NCBI GenBank assembly: GCA_947179485.1
Contig: OX359248.1
Span: 3,613,501-3,677,500 of the forward strand
DNA length: 64,000 bases
Source: Allacma fusca
Lineage: Eukaryota; Arthropoda; Collembola; Symphypleona; Sminthuridae
Reading direction: 5' to 3'
The notes under the pieces are model-generated. The model searched no databases. It was given only the letters and a program-made list of their open reading frames with translations, and had not been told where the DNA came from. Positions 11,661 through 24,657 of the stretch are shown piece by piece (the first letter of the stretch is position 1; every line of letters starts with the position of its first letter). The position numbers and the translations under genes were made by a program.

Positions 11661-14600
11661 AGAAGCTATGGTTTACAGTGGCATTACACACAGGACGGTG
11701 TAGGAGAGCGTCTGGGCTATAAGAGCAAGGAGGAGAAAGATGTAGCACTAACTAAGCATTTAAGAGTTGCCCGGAGAAAAGTCTTGCCACACACCAAGTT
11801 AATTCCTCGCAATGAAAGGGCATTAGTGATCTTGACGCTATTTCCCAAGCTTTCCCCCATGGTCCGTGTTCCCAAGCGGGGACTGTAGCTCCTGCGGTCG
11901 GACTTGGGCCTTCAGCCCGGCTCCTGGAGAAAATGAGAAGATCCGGGAGAAATAATCCTCAGCCTCCACACCATTATCTATAATAACGAGGAAAGACTTA
12001 CTTATCCCCGTTACTTATGTGTCCCTCCTTCCAGTCCTCCTAGCCAGACTCACTGTCACTGGAAACAATCTGCTCCTTTAAATACTTGTCTTCCTCCTCT
12101 CTCACTTTCTCCGTCCCTCTCTGTCATCCTTCCCTAAGCTCACAAATAATATCCTCACGCTTCCATACACTCTCCGCTTGTCACTCCGCCTCCTCCACTT
12201 TCACTTAGCTTCCACATACGCTCCGTCCTATCGCCAGCGTTATAATGACCAAGTAGACCCGTCCAGAGCCTTGGAGAAAGTCCCTGGGCTCTCTTATCCG
12301 TCTCTCTCTCTCTCTCACTCTATCTCTTATCACGCGTTTTACTTTCCACTACTTTTTGTCTCAACATCCCTCGCCTATTTGTGCTCTGTCACTTTTATAA
12401 ACCTTCCGTCCCAACAAATCATCCACTTTTTCTCCTTTCTCCAGTTTGTCCTGCCATTTCGTTCTCTTCCTTGACTTTTGTCAAGTTATAAACATCATCA
12501 AAGCAGATGGAAGCAGGGATCCTTTCAGGTGTGAAAATTAAAAGGAACAAATTGAACTTTCCCTCGTTATAGTATCACTGGCTTTTATTGGATCATTCAA
12601 ATTGTTTAGTATATTAAATGTGGGCTTATGTAAAAGATAATTAAATTTACGCCAGACTTGCTGCTTAATTTGTACTCGACTTGAACTGTTACACTTATGA
12701 AAGACATATGTAATTGCTTGTACTAAAATTTTTGTCTGAAGTTTGTATAGTTTTGATCAGACCGTTTGCAACAGTTAGTTTGAACAAACGAGGAATTTAA
12801 GGCAAGTTGAGTGTTAATTTAATTGGAGATTACAAAACATGAAAACATACTCTGACACCTACAACTACTGGGCATTTTTCAAAACTGTGGCCTGAATTTC
12901 TTTCAAGTTGTAGCTGAATTTTCCAAATATCTGCAGCTGAGTTAAGCTGAGAATAATTCAGGTTTTTCCCCCTTAGAATTAAGTTGAATTTGTTACAAAT
13001 TGTGTTGAATATGTGACCTCTGCGAAGCTAAATATTAACGTTGGTCAAAGCAACACATTTTAGAAAATCAGATCAAAATTTGCTACAAAAAGGGAACTCA
13101 AAAATTATGGATCACTCCCTTATGAGGACCAGAGTGATATCAACTGATATGAGTACGCTCTGAATAAAGTTCTCAAAATTAGTCAATCTCGATCTTCCTT
13201 GAAGCCTCAATCTTCAATATCATTCAAACTCATTTCTGCTGAAGTCGATGCAAAAAGTTCAAAAATTAAGATTTAAATTACAATTAGCGTGATAACAATT
13301 TCATTCAAAAATATTTCTAATTATATATAGATAGGTATATATAAAAGCCCTAAATCCAACTCCATTTGCTTAAAGAAAAAAGTAAGTATTAAGTAATACC
13401 GTGCATTATTATTTCTAAACCCACAAACCTTCCCTTCTAATTCGGGTATGAACAGAACTTGTTCACGATCACAAGAAATTGGAATTGGGAAAGGGGAAAA
13501 AATATTGAAGCATTGGAGGTAAAGAATCACATTTCCAGCTGAATTATTTTTACCTCCTTGAATGCTCCATGCTTTGAGAGGAAAAGAATTGCATATTGAT
13601 ATTCCATTCAGCTCATTCCTTCCCTGTGAGGTTTTCTTCGCCCATGTATAAGTAATTCGTGAGTGGGTTTTACCTCACATGGGGGGAAATGTTTGGTGAG
13701 GGAAAATTTTCTCCTTTTCTTGTGAGTTGAATAAAAAGTAAAACTTAACTAATCCTGGAAGTTGGGTGCAAAACACGATACTTTCACCAAGTAGTTATTT
13801 AAGGTTGTGGCCCCTACTTTCTCCCATCCTCCAAGGTCTGGAATATGAGACCAGTTCTTATATGCTGTATGAATACGAACATCATTGCAAATATTGGCAA
13901 TATGTCACTTGCTGGAGGGAAACATGGGAAATATTAAAAAGACCTAAAATAATAGGATTCGGGAATATCATGGAGAAAGCAGACATGTGGAAAAAAACCT
14001 TTGCAGAATTCTATGCAGGCATTTGAATGAGAGGAGGTAAGAAAAAGTAGAACATCATCATCATCACGTTCATGAATTTCTAAGCCTTTTTCTCCTTCAG
14101 TAGTAATAGTCGGGGAAGGGTGGAGGGAAGCAAAGAGAAAGCACTGGGAAAAATTCGGCTCACGTGAACAAAGTTTCGAAACTCCCTTAGGGTTTTAGCA
14201 TTAGCATAAAATGATCATCTGCTTCCTTCACATCGTCATCCCGTGGTCAAGATCAACATCCCGATAAAAATCCCGTACTTTGTTAACCACACACACACAC
14301 ACACTATCACTAACAATCTCCTTTCTCCTTCCTATATTGCCCTACGATAGCTGTACAAACTAGGCTCTTACTGGAATTATGAGTAGGGAAATGATATTTT
14401 TGAAATCCCTGGATGAAATATGCTCTTGTTATGAGATTCCAATCTTCCTTTCACCAACTTTCCCTTTCCTATCTGACGTTGCTGGAGTTTTTTCTGGCAT
14501 TTCTCCCTATTTTAATGTGCCCATTTAAATTTAGATTTTTCCTTGTTTTTTTTTTAAATTTGTAATGTGTTTTATCTCCCAATCACTATAGTATTATGTG

Positions 14601-15664
14601 TAGAAAATATTTACACGTACTTTCTAATAGAAAAGAAATAAAGTTTCACTTTCCCTAATTTTTACTTTTGATTTCCGAGGTTTCTATGAGCTCTTTTTTT
14701 GTTTCTCTATCCTTTCGTATGCTTTCTCCAACTTTCACTCCCACTTTCAATTTATTCAATCTTGGACTTTCACTACCGTTTTTTTCCTATAAAATTACCA
14801 GCGGCCTGATTTGCGAGTGATATTAATTTCTCATAGTTTTTCCCCTAGCTTTCTCCCATGGGAACAAACCCTGAGAATTGTTTCCACTGTTTTCTTTTAT
14901 TACAGACAAATAATATTTGTAAGGTAGTCTGGGAGTGATAGTAGATCGGATGGGTCGTGCTGCATCCCAAAAACAGAGTAGGAGTAAAAGGAGGAGAGAA
15001 AGGGCAAAGTGTACGTTTGGAAAAAAAACTTGTGGGAAGTCATGTCCGTGTAGGGTATGGCGAGGAAAGTTTTTGAATTTTTCCTGGGAATATTTTTAGG
15101 TATGTGTTTCACTTGAGGAGCACGGGCAAACTTACGGGAATATATTTTGTTGGGAAGGGAGGAGGAGCATTGGGAGAGAAAGAAAAAAGAGAGAAAGATG
15201 TGAGCCAAAAAGTTTATGCATGGAAGAGAAAGTGAAGATTGTACTCATTCAAAATACTGTTGACAACTTATTATAGCCACTTAAAATTACATAGTCCTAA
15301 GTTACTCGACTCTCTCTCCATCGCTTCACTTATCTCTGGAGCTCAATGGCGGCGTTCTCATAAAAACTCTCAATTTCCCCCTCAATTGTTCTCCCTTGAA
15401 AGCAACTTTTATCATCTTTTACAGACCCCACACTTTTTTTACACTCTTCATTTTCCCCTCTTTCACGCAGAAACTTTTCGAGTATAAAACGCGTGTAAAA
15501 TCTTGCCCTATGTACTCACTTCTCAAAAACAACTCTCACTCGTTCTAAAGCCTTGTCAAATCTCTAAAGATGCAAGCTAAAGAAAAGAGATTCAAACCGA
15601 TGATAGTTATGCTTTCTCTCCTCCCTTAATATTTATACCAACAGTTTCAATGCTCAACGCGAGC

Positions 15665-16420
15665 CCCGGTTATACTTGAAGTTCAAGTTGGAGTGGAGGG
15701 TGAAAGTACTAGTGTAAGGATTAGATATACAATAGTTTAAAAACTAGAGCGTAAGTTAAAGTGTAGAGACAAGTTCAAGTGTAGAGACAAGTTCAAGTGT
15801 AGAGACACGTTCAAGTGTAGAGACAAGTTCAAGTGTAGAGACAAGTTCAAGCTGGAGGGTACACTCAAGTATAAGTTGGAATATACTTAAGTTTCAAGTT
15901 GTACTCAAGTCAGAGATCGCTCAAGTGCTGATTGGAGTCTGTAAAATTTAGAGTGTATTTTAAAGCTGTATTTGAAAATTAAACTAAGGTTAACGTTAGG
16001 TTTGGAGTTCATTTATAGGTTCATAGAGCTTATATTTTCAAGTTTAAGTCCAAGTTTCAAGTTGGAGTTTATATTTGTTTTAAAGTTGAAATTTGCACTC
16101 GGGTCCATGTTCGAGTTTAATGTCAGTTATAGTTAGAGTTCATAATAGATAAGTTTTAGCTACAGATTTTAGTCAAGTTAAAGCTTAAGTTCAAGTTCAA
16201 GTTCAAGTTCACTCATGACGCGGTTGAATTTAAATTTCAAGTTACACGCTACCTGCGTATTTAAAGTTGAAGGGTATATTCTAAAAGGGATCGAGGTCAA
16301 TGTTCAAGTTCAAGCTGAGTTACTTTCACAAATTAAATTTGAAGTGTATATTCAAGTGCACAATCAAGTGTATGTAATATTTCAAGTTTAAGATCTCACT
16401 CAAGTTAAAGTATTTACACA
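15665..16420 (+). repeat. degenerate TCAAGTT-rich tandem region
   Basis: The + strand is dense in TCAAGTT and CAAGTTCAAG words. It includes the well-preserved 18 bp array at 15761-15850 and a short 6 bp array (CAAGTT)n near 16190-16212. The rest is too diverged for a clean unit. No gene is visible. Confidence 0.6.
15761..15850 (+). repeat. 18 bp tandem array, five units
   Basis: Five units of GTGTAGAGACAAGTTCAA start at 15761, 15779, 15797, 15815 and 15833. Only the third differs (CACG for CAAG). The near-identity, against a badly decayed surrounding, indicates recent expansion. Confidence 0.95.
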
Positions 16421-19401
16421 TATTTAGCCCAACTCGACTTCGCGTTCTGGATTAATTTCAACTGCTGTAAATTGAAATGTGACTTAAGTACGATTATAAG
16501 TTCAACTTGTAACTTGATGTATGTAGCTATTAAATATGAGTACAATTTGAAGTTCAAGATCCATTTCGCACTCAAATGTTAAGCTGAGTTTAAATTTTGC
16601 TTCACTGGAAAATTCTAGTATTGAATCTGGCCTCACCTCAAAATTGAGTTTTAACTTCATATTTTACTTGACCTCCGATTTTAATTGAAAAGCTGCACTC
16701 GAATATTGATTTGAGTGCAATAAATTGGAGTTTCATTTTTGGGGTGTCAGTCGATTTTCCAAAAATAATCTAAAGATTAAATCATATTTAAGTATTATGG
16801 TTTGAGCAGAAGTACGGTGGTCGGAATTTGAAGTTGGAGTTTGGCTTGGTGAATGACTTGGCCTGGGCGGAACTTGGAGAGTGCATAAAGATAGAAGTAT
16901 GTTGAGATACAGAGAGCCGGACTTTGGTTGGGTAACTCTTGTATTTTATGGGACTATTTGACCAAGGCATTTTCTTTTTTATGAGTCTCTGAAATCACCC
17001 CCTTCATTTCATTTCTTATTTTATTTAATACTCCGCACGTTCTCACCCCTTTCCCACCATATGTAAGCATACATATTGTAGCTCCGGGCTCCTAATAAAA
17101 ACTCCTTCCCAGTGCGTTTTTACGCTTCCGACAATGTAATTTGAAGATGCTGTAGTCTCCATCATCCCACGTATAGATACATAACCATATAAATTCTCAA
17201 GTCAAAATCTTTCCTCGACTTTCATTTAAAATTCATCCCACTCCGATGAGAAAAATACTAAAAGTGAATATTCACTCAATTGCTGAGACAATAAAGGCTC
17301 TTTACTGCAATCAATTCCTTATTTATATTTTATTATATCTACATACATAGCTACACTCAACCCAGAACCTTATGCTTTCTCAACTGTTCCAAAGGCGGAG
17401 TTAAATAAAAGTCCCAAACCATGAACCATTGAACAAATAAAGCGGGAAAAAATTATTAAGCAGATAATAACTGATAAGAGCTGATATACAGGTGTAATAC
17501 AGAAACGTTATTATATACTATAGAGAATGCCTTGAGGGGAACATTCAGAGATAAACTCTTTTAGCTCTTGAAAAAATACAAATAAAATCCTCTAAAAATC
17601 CCAAGAGGGACGAGATAAAGCCAAACTGATAAAAAACGGATAATCTTGCAAAAAAGCGTTAATGGATATAATTTTAAAGCAAAGCTCGGACCAATGTGAT
17701 AATGGCGATAATAACAAGATATACAATTAAAAGTAAAGGGAGATAAAGGAGATAACTGAGATAAAGATATACGAGATATGGGAGATAAGAGATGCAGAAT
17801 AAAATTTGAGAGTGACAGGGTGAGATTTTAAATCCTGAGGATTGGGAAGTGTTGGTTGAAAGAGAGAAAGTTAAAAAAAGGAAATTAAATGGAGATGGCT
17901 TCATGACTCAGGTTGAAGGAGAGAGAGAGAGGAAAAGATAGGAGTGGGATTTTTTTCCCTGCCCTCTTTTCCTCCATAGGATTGGGAGTCTTGTGGGAGG
18001 GGAGAGTCTCTGACAATGAGTCGGATTTCTTGTGCATATAATGGAGAATGGGAAGTTGGGGAGAGATGGTAACCAGATCTGAGATTTATTCAAGTCTCTC
18101 GCGGCCAGGAGAGCCTCTAGAAAAAATGAACATTTGCATATGAACAGAGAATGGGGATATTGCGATGGATATGGATTTATCGATAAAGTGATTATAAACT
18201 TGATAGCAACTTTCTCCTCGCTTTTTTTCTCCATGGGAAAAAAAGTACGCCCTCATAGACGGCGTCCGTCTTATTAAATGGAAACGCACTACACAGCATC
18301 TGAAAGTATAAGCAAATGTCGGGTACAGGGTCGGAGGGAATATTTCCCCCTCCCATCATGTACTCACAAATTTTGAGATAAGGGGGAACTCCAGAGTTTA
18401 TCATGCTGAAATTTTTTATCGGATCTTCCAATCTGGCGTCGAAATTTTGTCAAAATTGTCTATAATTATTTACAAAATAAGAAAGTAAATAAATGTGCCC
18501 TGCGCTTCTTATCAGACTGAATAAAATTCCCTTCAAATTATTTTTAAAATTAATTTATTCCAAAGTTCTCATCGTATAGTGGCCAAAATGCTTCCTGAAT
18601 TACGATACTTTATTGATGGTTTTATTTTTTGACAATTTTATTTTTTTGAGTTGAAATTCAAAGTTAAAAATTGAACTGAAAAGTTTATAAAGGTGTTACT
18701 TCTGGATGAGTGTATACAGATTGGTCTCCCCTGGTAATAACAATTGCGTGCTGTTGAAAAAAAATTTTGTTTTTGGGGGGATAGAAAAGCAAGAATAATT
18801 TAGTGGGACTCCGTATGGATTTGTAGAGGAAGCTGGAGAAAGTTAGGGTGGGGAGCGTGGAGAAAGTTTTGGCGTCTGGATGATATGGGAGTGTGTAGAG
18901 TGGATGGAGCTATGTATGTATGTATATTTGGGCATTTGGTAATTTTTGGGTGCTCGTTATTCATTGTAAAATGTTAGGAAGTGAATTGCAATAGGATGCT
19001 TTTAGTCATTCATGGGAATATACGCACTTGATTCGAAGGCATGTTGCAATCAAGTCGTGTTTAGGGCTTGGCTAAACCCCATTCTAATTTGATATTGAAG
19101 TGTATTAGTCACCCGTAAGTAGTTATCCGTAATTGGCCATCCCCTCTCTCCCAAGTCATCTTCCAAGTAAATCAAGTCCCGCAAACTCTCATCAACGAGC
19201 TCCAACCACTAATCCATACACGAGGGATGGATCCTATTCAGTTCGGCCAGGGACAAATCCACACTTCAACTTACACTTCAAACCTTCCAAATTATTTTCT
19301 ATCACGGCTATAAACACAATCATTTAAATTTAAATTTACTCAAATATCCTCTCAAAACTCAAACTCGAATTTTCACTCACAATTTCAACTCGAATTTACT
19401 T

Positions 19402-19990
19402 TTGAACTTGAATATCGAGTTTGCACTTGAACTTGAATATCGAGTTTGCCCTTGAACTTGAACATCGAGTTTGCACTTGAATATCGAGTTTGCACTAGCA
19501 CTTGAAGATCGAGTTTGCACTTGCACTTGAAGAGCGATTTTGCACTTGAACTTGAAGATCGAGTTTGCACTTGCACTTGAAGATCGAGTTTGCACTTGCA
19601 CTTGAAGATCGATTTTGCACTTGAGCTTGAATATCAAGTTTGCGCTTGAACCTGAATATCGAGTTTGCACTTGAACTTGAATATCGAGTTTGCGCTTGAA
19701 CTTGAATATCGAGTTTGCGCTTGAACCTGAATAACGAGCTTGCACTTGTGTATCGAGCTTGCACTTGAGTATCGAGCTTAAACTTGAACTTGAGGGTCGA
19801 GCTTAAACTTGAACTTGAGTATCGAGCTTAAACTTGAACTTGAGTATCGAGCTTGCACTTGAACTTGATGTCAAGTTTGCACTTGAATATGACGCTTAAA
19901 CTTGAACTTGAGTATCGAGCTTGTACTTGAGCTTGAATATGGAGCTTGCAATTGAACTTGAATATTGAGCTTACACTTGAACTTAGTTTG
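19402..19990 (-). repeat. 25 bp minisatellite (CTTGAA-type)
   Basis: A long array with the basic unit TTGCACTTGAACTTGAATAT plus CGAGT (25 bases). Several units are shortened or lengthened by one 6-base (ACTTGA) step. Toward the right end the unit changes to a GAGCTTAAACTTGAACTTGAGTATC form. Unit length 25 is not a multiple of 3, so three units give a 25-residue periodic reading and all minus-strand frames stay open; the overlapping ORFs here are repeat artefacts. Confidence 0.93.
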
Positions 19991-22900
19991 CATTGCAAGT
20001 TCAAAAATTCAGTTAGCACTCGCCTAAGCCCTCCATAGTAAAGTTCAGCTTTGAATTCTCAGTACCACTCGAATCGGTATTCGAGCTTACAACCTCGAAT
20101 TCCAAGTTGCACTTAAACTTGAACTCCACCCTAAAAATTTTAAACATTTTCGCACTTGACACGTTGGATAAATCCTGACAAATTGACGCCTGCTCACTTG
20201 TGGAAATGTGGAAATGAAGTGTGCATTGGTTGGGAGCCAGCGAGTACGCTTATACTGTATTATGTATAGATATATGGGGACAATATGCACGTGAAATAAG
20301 TTAATGGCGGAATGGTTGTTGCTGAGTGAAAGTTCCTTAGCATTTAGTGCGTATTTGGTGGAATGATTTAAATTGAAATGTGAAGATGCGAGTGCTTGCG
20401 TCCAGATTGGAATTTGGTTTTTCCCCCAAAAGTTCGTCCTAGGGAATGGAAGTTCATGTAAATACGATGGTTACTTGGGGAAAAAGATTCGATTGAGTTT
20501 AAACTTGTTTCGCGCCACTGAAACCACTTCCCCAAATTTTATTACATTATTATGCCTCCCGTGAGTACATCTAGCTCCAGGCTCTCCCTTTCTCACAAAA
20601 CTTCAATCCACTTTCCTTTTACTCTCCAAAAAAACCAAACATTTCCCTATCAACTTTCACATACCCATCGTACTGTCCCCATCAAATATGCATTACTCCC
20701 TGCAAACTCATCCAACAACAAATACAGTCAGACCAGCCAGTGATGACCACGTCTGGAGCATCACTTGTCATTTCTTCACTCTCCAAGCAACAAGAGCTAG
20801 AGATACTAAATTTGTAAACCTTACGAATCGCATACAAAGTAATTTGGCAAAATTCATTTTAAGCTAAAAAAAGTAAAGGCGGTAAATCTAAAATTAATAA
20901 CACTTATAATAAAAGGCTGAAACTAAAAACACGGTCAAGGTTAGACCAAAAATGTAAAAACATGTTAAAATCATAAAAACAATGCAAAATAATACAAATG
21001 TTGAAAACCAATGACATGATAAAAATGATAAAGCCTGAAAAAAACTTAAAAGGGTAAAATGTAAAAAACAGTAAAAATTGCAAAAAAAATGTTACACATT
21101 TGAATGGATAGAATACATACCCTTGAAAATAGGGAAGCATCATGCCAAAAAAAGTAAAATGGTAAATGTCAAGGTTAGCAACTTACAAGTGGTAAAATAA
21201 AAAAATGGGTAAATACGGTCCAATGCCTCGGTTTTGTAAAATCAATGGAATTTTGGAGAAGTGAGAGCGGTGCAATAATGTGAGAGTAGGGTTAAAATGG
21301 AAAGAGAAAGGAAACTGGTAAGGAAGGGTAAAAAAAATAGTAAAAGCCCTAAAAGTGGTGGAATTGGATTTGAGGAAATTTGGGTGGAAAAGGGATAGAA
21401 AATAGAACCGTGGTAGAACAAACTTATGGGATGTTGAGCGTTATCAACTTACTATTCTCTTTCGTATTTCCCTCCAAGGAGAAAATCCTGGAGTGTGTAC
21501 ATATGGACAATAACCAAGAGTTACTTTGAGTACTCAAAGTAAGGAATCAAGTGAAATGGACCAATTTCCAATTTGCATGACCAGCCCATAGTATTATCTC
21601 CATTTTTGGGAATCTCCATAATACGAGATGGTTTTGGTGTAGCAATTCTCAAGTCCCGAGCTTCTGCATACACCAACTTTATGGCACGAGAATTTTTGAC
21701 AAGGGTGAAAATTTCTGGCTTTCACTCACTTCCCTTCCTTCTATTACTCACACTGCCAATTTTTACGTAAGTGAAAGTGGAATGGGACGCTTATGCACCA
21801 AGTGGCAAATGAACGCTCACAAAATACTGCAGCAAGGACTATGCAAACCAAATAGAGTCGGGCAAGGTTCCTTCAAATATTTTTATCACGGTGTCCTCAA
21901 TTCATCCTTAGATCATACAAAAATCCAGGGAAAACTTATTTCACTCTCAAATTTAAAATCCCATTAAAAATTATTCTTCATTTGAGACAAATTTCGCCCA
22001 CATATTTTTGAAAATAACATAACTTCCCAAATTTTAAATTCTTCTTAGGCTTTACCAAAATCTCACAAATTGGGAACAATTTCCACTGCACTTGGAATAG
22101 CTACGGTTCAAGCTATCAAAAAATTTGAAATGATTCTTCTAAATCTAATTTTTTTAGGGTGTTAAAATATTTTCGAAAACTATCAAAGTAGCTCTAAATT
22201 TGGGAGAAAAATATTTTTTAGAGTATTTGTTTTTTTTTTGCGGCACATCCGGTAAAATATTTGAAGGGCCCCCCGTGAGAAGGAGAGAAAGCATTAGAGT
22301 AAATGGGGATGGGAGAAGGTTGGGGAGTGAGAATGTGTGATATTGCATATCCAGAACATTATGGATATGAAGGGAAAGTACGGGAAATAAACGAGCGATG
22401 CAGAGAATGCACATCTCAATGTATGTTCCGATGCAGAGGAAACGAGAGGGAAGGAGAAAGCTGAGGGAAAATGATGCAAATAGAATGAATAACTTTCCCC
22501 ATGGAAGAATTGAGCCCTCTCTCTCACCACCAAATCCATTCCTTTCCCCGTCATTTCCCCAAAAACTTTCTTTAGTCGCTTTCAAAATGCATATGTACAA
22601 ACGGGGAAATGAGATGTCCAGGAAATTTGTATAAAAAAAATTGCCGGAACACTCCCTGGACCAAAGCCGCCTTTTCGCTAAATCCCAAGTCTTGAAAACA
22701 TTTAATCATTTGTTGAACTTAACTCAAATTCTATGACAGTCATATGCTCATCTCGAATTTCCCCAAGTTCAAGGTCTCCATATTATGTCCAATGTAATGG
22801 ATTTATTACAAATTTCCAATCGCTGGATAAAACCCTCTTGAAATTTTACTTGGTCCAATGCTGGTCCCAGATTAGGGGGAAAGCTTAAATAAATCAATCA

Positions 22901-23290
22901 CATTTGGTTCAATTTACCAACTTTGAGGGCAAAATTTGGTAGAACCAAATTTGATAAAATTTTTAAATAATAAATTCGAATTTTAAAAAAATTTATAGTA
23001 TTCGGTAAATATTTCAATAATTTTATATGAATATTTAATAAAATTTTAAATTCTCACTCAATTTCCTTTAATTACTTAAACCTTTAAACTTTCCCAAAAT
23101 TTAAAGGAGGTTATGAAAAAGCACCGAAAAAACTGTAGCTTGTGAGCGCATATATTGGGATAAAAACGCAATTTAGGTAGTGCGGGCTGGAAATGAAACT
23201 TGGGATTTTTAGGATGAAGTGATGAATGTTGTTTTTATTGGGAAAAGAAGAAATGTAATTTTTTATGGTCTGTTTTTGAAATCCCTCCAG

Positions 23291-23399
23291 GATTGGACTT
23301 TGAAAATCAAATACGTCCAGCCCAGAGATGCAGGCGTCTACGAGTGTCAAGTGTCCACTCATCCTCCCTCGAGTATTTTTGTCAAACTCAATGTCGTGG
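23291..23399 (+). CDS. dpr: Dpr-family protein, exon C: C-terminal half of Ig domain 1
   Basis: A 109-base exon between CCCTCCAG and the donor GTAAGT, entering in phase 0 and leaving in phase 1. It encodes residues 135-170, beginning DWTLKIKY. It contains the classic Ig F-strand motif D-A-G-V-Y-E-C (Cys153, the partner of Cys90), followed by QVSTHPPSSIF and the G strand ending LNVV. 'DWTL-x-I-K-x...RDAG-x-YECQVST-x-PP' is a near-invariant Dpr signature. The frame is open well before and after the exon (23219-23713), but splice signals and homology fix the ends. The Glu171 codon is split across the next intron. Confidence 0.97.
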
Positions 23400-23590
23400 G
23401 TAAGTCTCAGCTTCTCATTTTACCCCAAAAAACCTTGCCTTTCCAACTGAAAAATAAAATAAAATCCTCCCGAATTTCCTACTCCGGACTTGTCAATGCT
23501 TTTAAAAACTCATTTTTACAAGGAACGATTTTTTTCCTTTTTGATTTCCATTTCTCTCCTGAACTGTACGAAAACCCCGTGGGAGAGCAG
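23400..23590 (+). other. Dpr intron 3 (191 bases)
   Basis: Short phase 1 intron with a GTAAGT donor, a pyrimidine-rich stretch near 23525-23565 and a GAGAGCAG acceptor. The acceptor was chosen because it restores the family reading V-V-E-A-R-A-E-I between Ig1 and Ig2. Confidence 0.85.
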
Positions 23591-23709
23591 AAGCAAGGGC
23601 AGAGATTGCGGGAGGACCTGACAAATATATCAAAACAGGCTCAAGCCTTCGACTCATCTGTGAGCTCAAACAAAGTACTGAAGAACCTGACTATGTCTTC
23701 TGGTATCAG
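23591..23709 (+). CDS. dpr: Dpr-family protein, exon D: first half of Ig domain 2
   Basis: A 119-base exon. The first two bases complete Glu171, then 39 codons (residues 172-210) run to a phase 0 donor GTAAAT. The reading starts ARAEIAGGPDKY and continues through SLRLICELK to FWYQ, giving the Ig2 B-strand Cys194 and core Trp208. The inter-domain 'VVEARAEI' and 'F-W-Y' motifs match Dpr proteins; the exact VVEARAEI wording is what I recall for dpr12. The correct frame differs from the longest open frame that overlaps this exon, which is intron read-through from exon C. Confidence 0.95.
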
Positions 23710-23869
23710 GTAAATTGTCCCCTTGTTTTTTCCCAAACAGAATTATTTTGTCAATATTGAAAGGAATATTTTTTATAATATTTATTATTAAACGCAGGAG
23801 TTTATGCAAATAAAATTTGAAGGGGAAACTTTTATAAAATAATTATAATAATGTTTTTTAAATTTCCAG
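23710..23869 (+). other. Dpr intron 4 (160 bases)
   Basis: Short AT-rich phase 0 intron, GTAAAT donor and AATTTCCAG acceptor, within Ig2. Confidence 0.9.
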
Positions 23870-24035
23870 GGTTTGCAAATGATAAACTACGACCCAATCC
23901 GTCAGATAGAAGTGACTCACGATAGATATACTAGCACACTAGTTCTTCATAATGTGCAAAAGAGTGATTCCGGCAATTACAGTTGCGTTCCGTCAAAATC
24001 CATTCCCGCCAGTATTTTTGTCCACATAATTAACG
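23870..24035 (+). CDS. dpr: Dpr-family protein, exon E: second half of Ig domain 2
   Basis: A 166-base exon with 55 codons (residues 211-265) plus one base, entering in phase 0 and leaving in phase 1 at GTAAGG. It begins GLQMINYD, the family's 'M-I-N-Y-D' motif after the Ig2 tryptophan. It continues through STLVLHNVQ to the F-strand motif D-S-G-N-Y-S-C (Cys249, partner of Cys194) and a G strand ending IFVHIIN. An N-glycosylation site overlaps it at Asn246-Tyr-Ser. It lacks the glycine-rich 'RRGG' turn after M-I-N-Y-D that several Drosophila paralogues have, a small divergence. The final base pairs with either exon F (giving Gly-Glu-Asn) or the candidate cassette exon at 24658. Confidence 0.95.
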
Positions 24036-24657
24036 GTAAGGGTGATTTTTAAATATTTAAATTGTCAATTCTACAAAAACCCAAATTGTCCAAAAATTTC
24101 CAGAGACAACAAAAATTTGACAAGTAGATAATTATCTGAATTAAAATTTTAAAATTGCCTCAAATAAATATTTGCTCAAAAAGTGAATCCCAATTTCATA
24201 AATTGTCAACACAAGGAAGTGCATCAGTTTCAGAAATAATTTACAAAGGCGGCAAAAATTAAAACTCCAAACTAAGTTATAAATAGGTCCTCGGATGAAA
24301 GAGAAATCTCCTGCATTTGTAACTTCGTCACGTAATTCCAATACTCGGGAATTTCTGAAGATATTTCTTGAGAAAATTGCACATTTAGACTGTGTGGCTA
24401 ATTTCTAGGATTGTATCTTGCATAAAAAAAACTGGAGCATTGGTTTTATTTTGGAGAGTTGGGAAAAGGTGAACTCGTAGCTTATTTGAGACAAATGGTT
24501 AACGACTGCTCTAGATAGGACAGTTGGCTCTTATCCCGCGATCCTCCTAGTTTCATCTCTTCTTCACAATAAAGCTGTCCATTTGGAATGTTCCTGGCAA
24601 AGCCAACTTTCTCCGATTAACCCAAAACGCTCATTTCCTCAACTCAATGTTTTTCAG

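Larger units (their letters stand above)
6703..23290 (+). other. Dpr intron 2 (about 16.6 kb)
   Basis: Phase 0 intron (GTGAGT donor, CCCTCCAG acceptor) separating the two halves of Ig1. Long introns inside Ig1 are common in the family. No exon was recognised in it. It carries three clear tandem arrays (9902-9995, 15761-15850, 19402-19990), degenerate repeat patches at 10850-11660 and 15665-16420, and a GC-richer island at 10135-10440. The remaining sequence is AT-rich, with scattered short CTTTCTCC/GGAGAAAG words and nothing else recognisable. Confidence 0.85.

Noticed and set aside
23219-23713. Single long open frame covering Dpr exons C and D
   Set aside because: It is a read-through of intron 3. 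The second Ig domain is in a different frame, so the region is two exons split by a 191-base intron.
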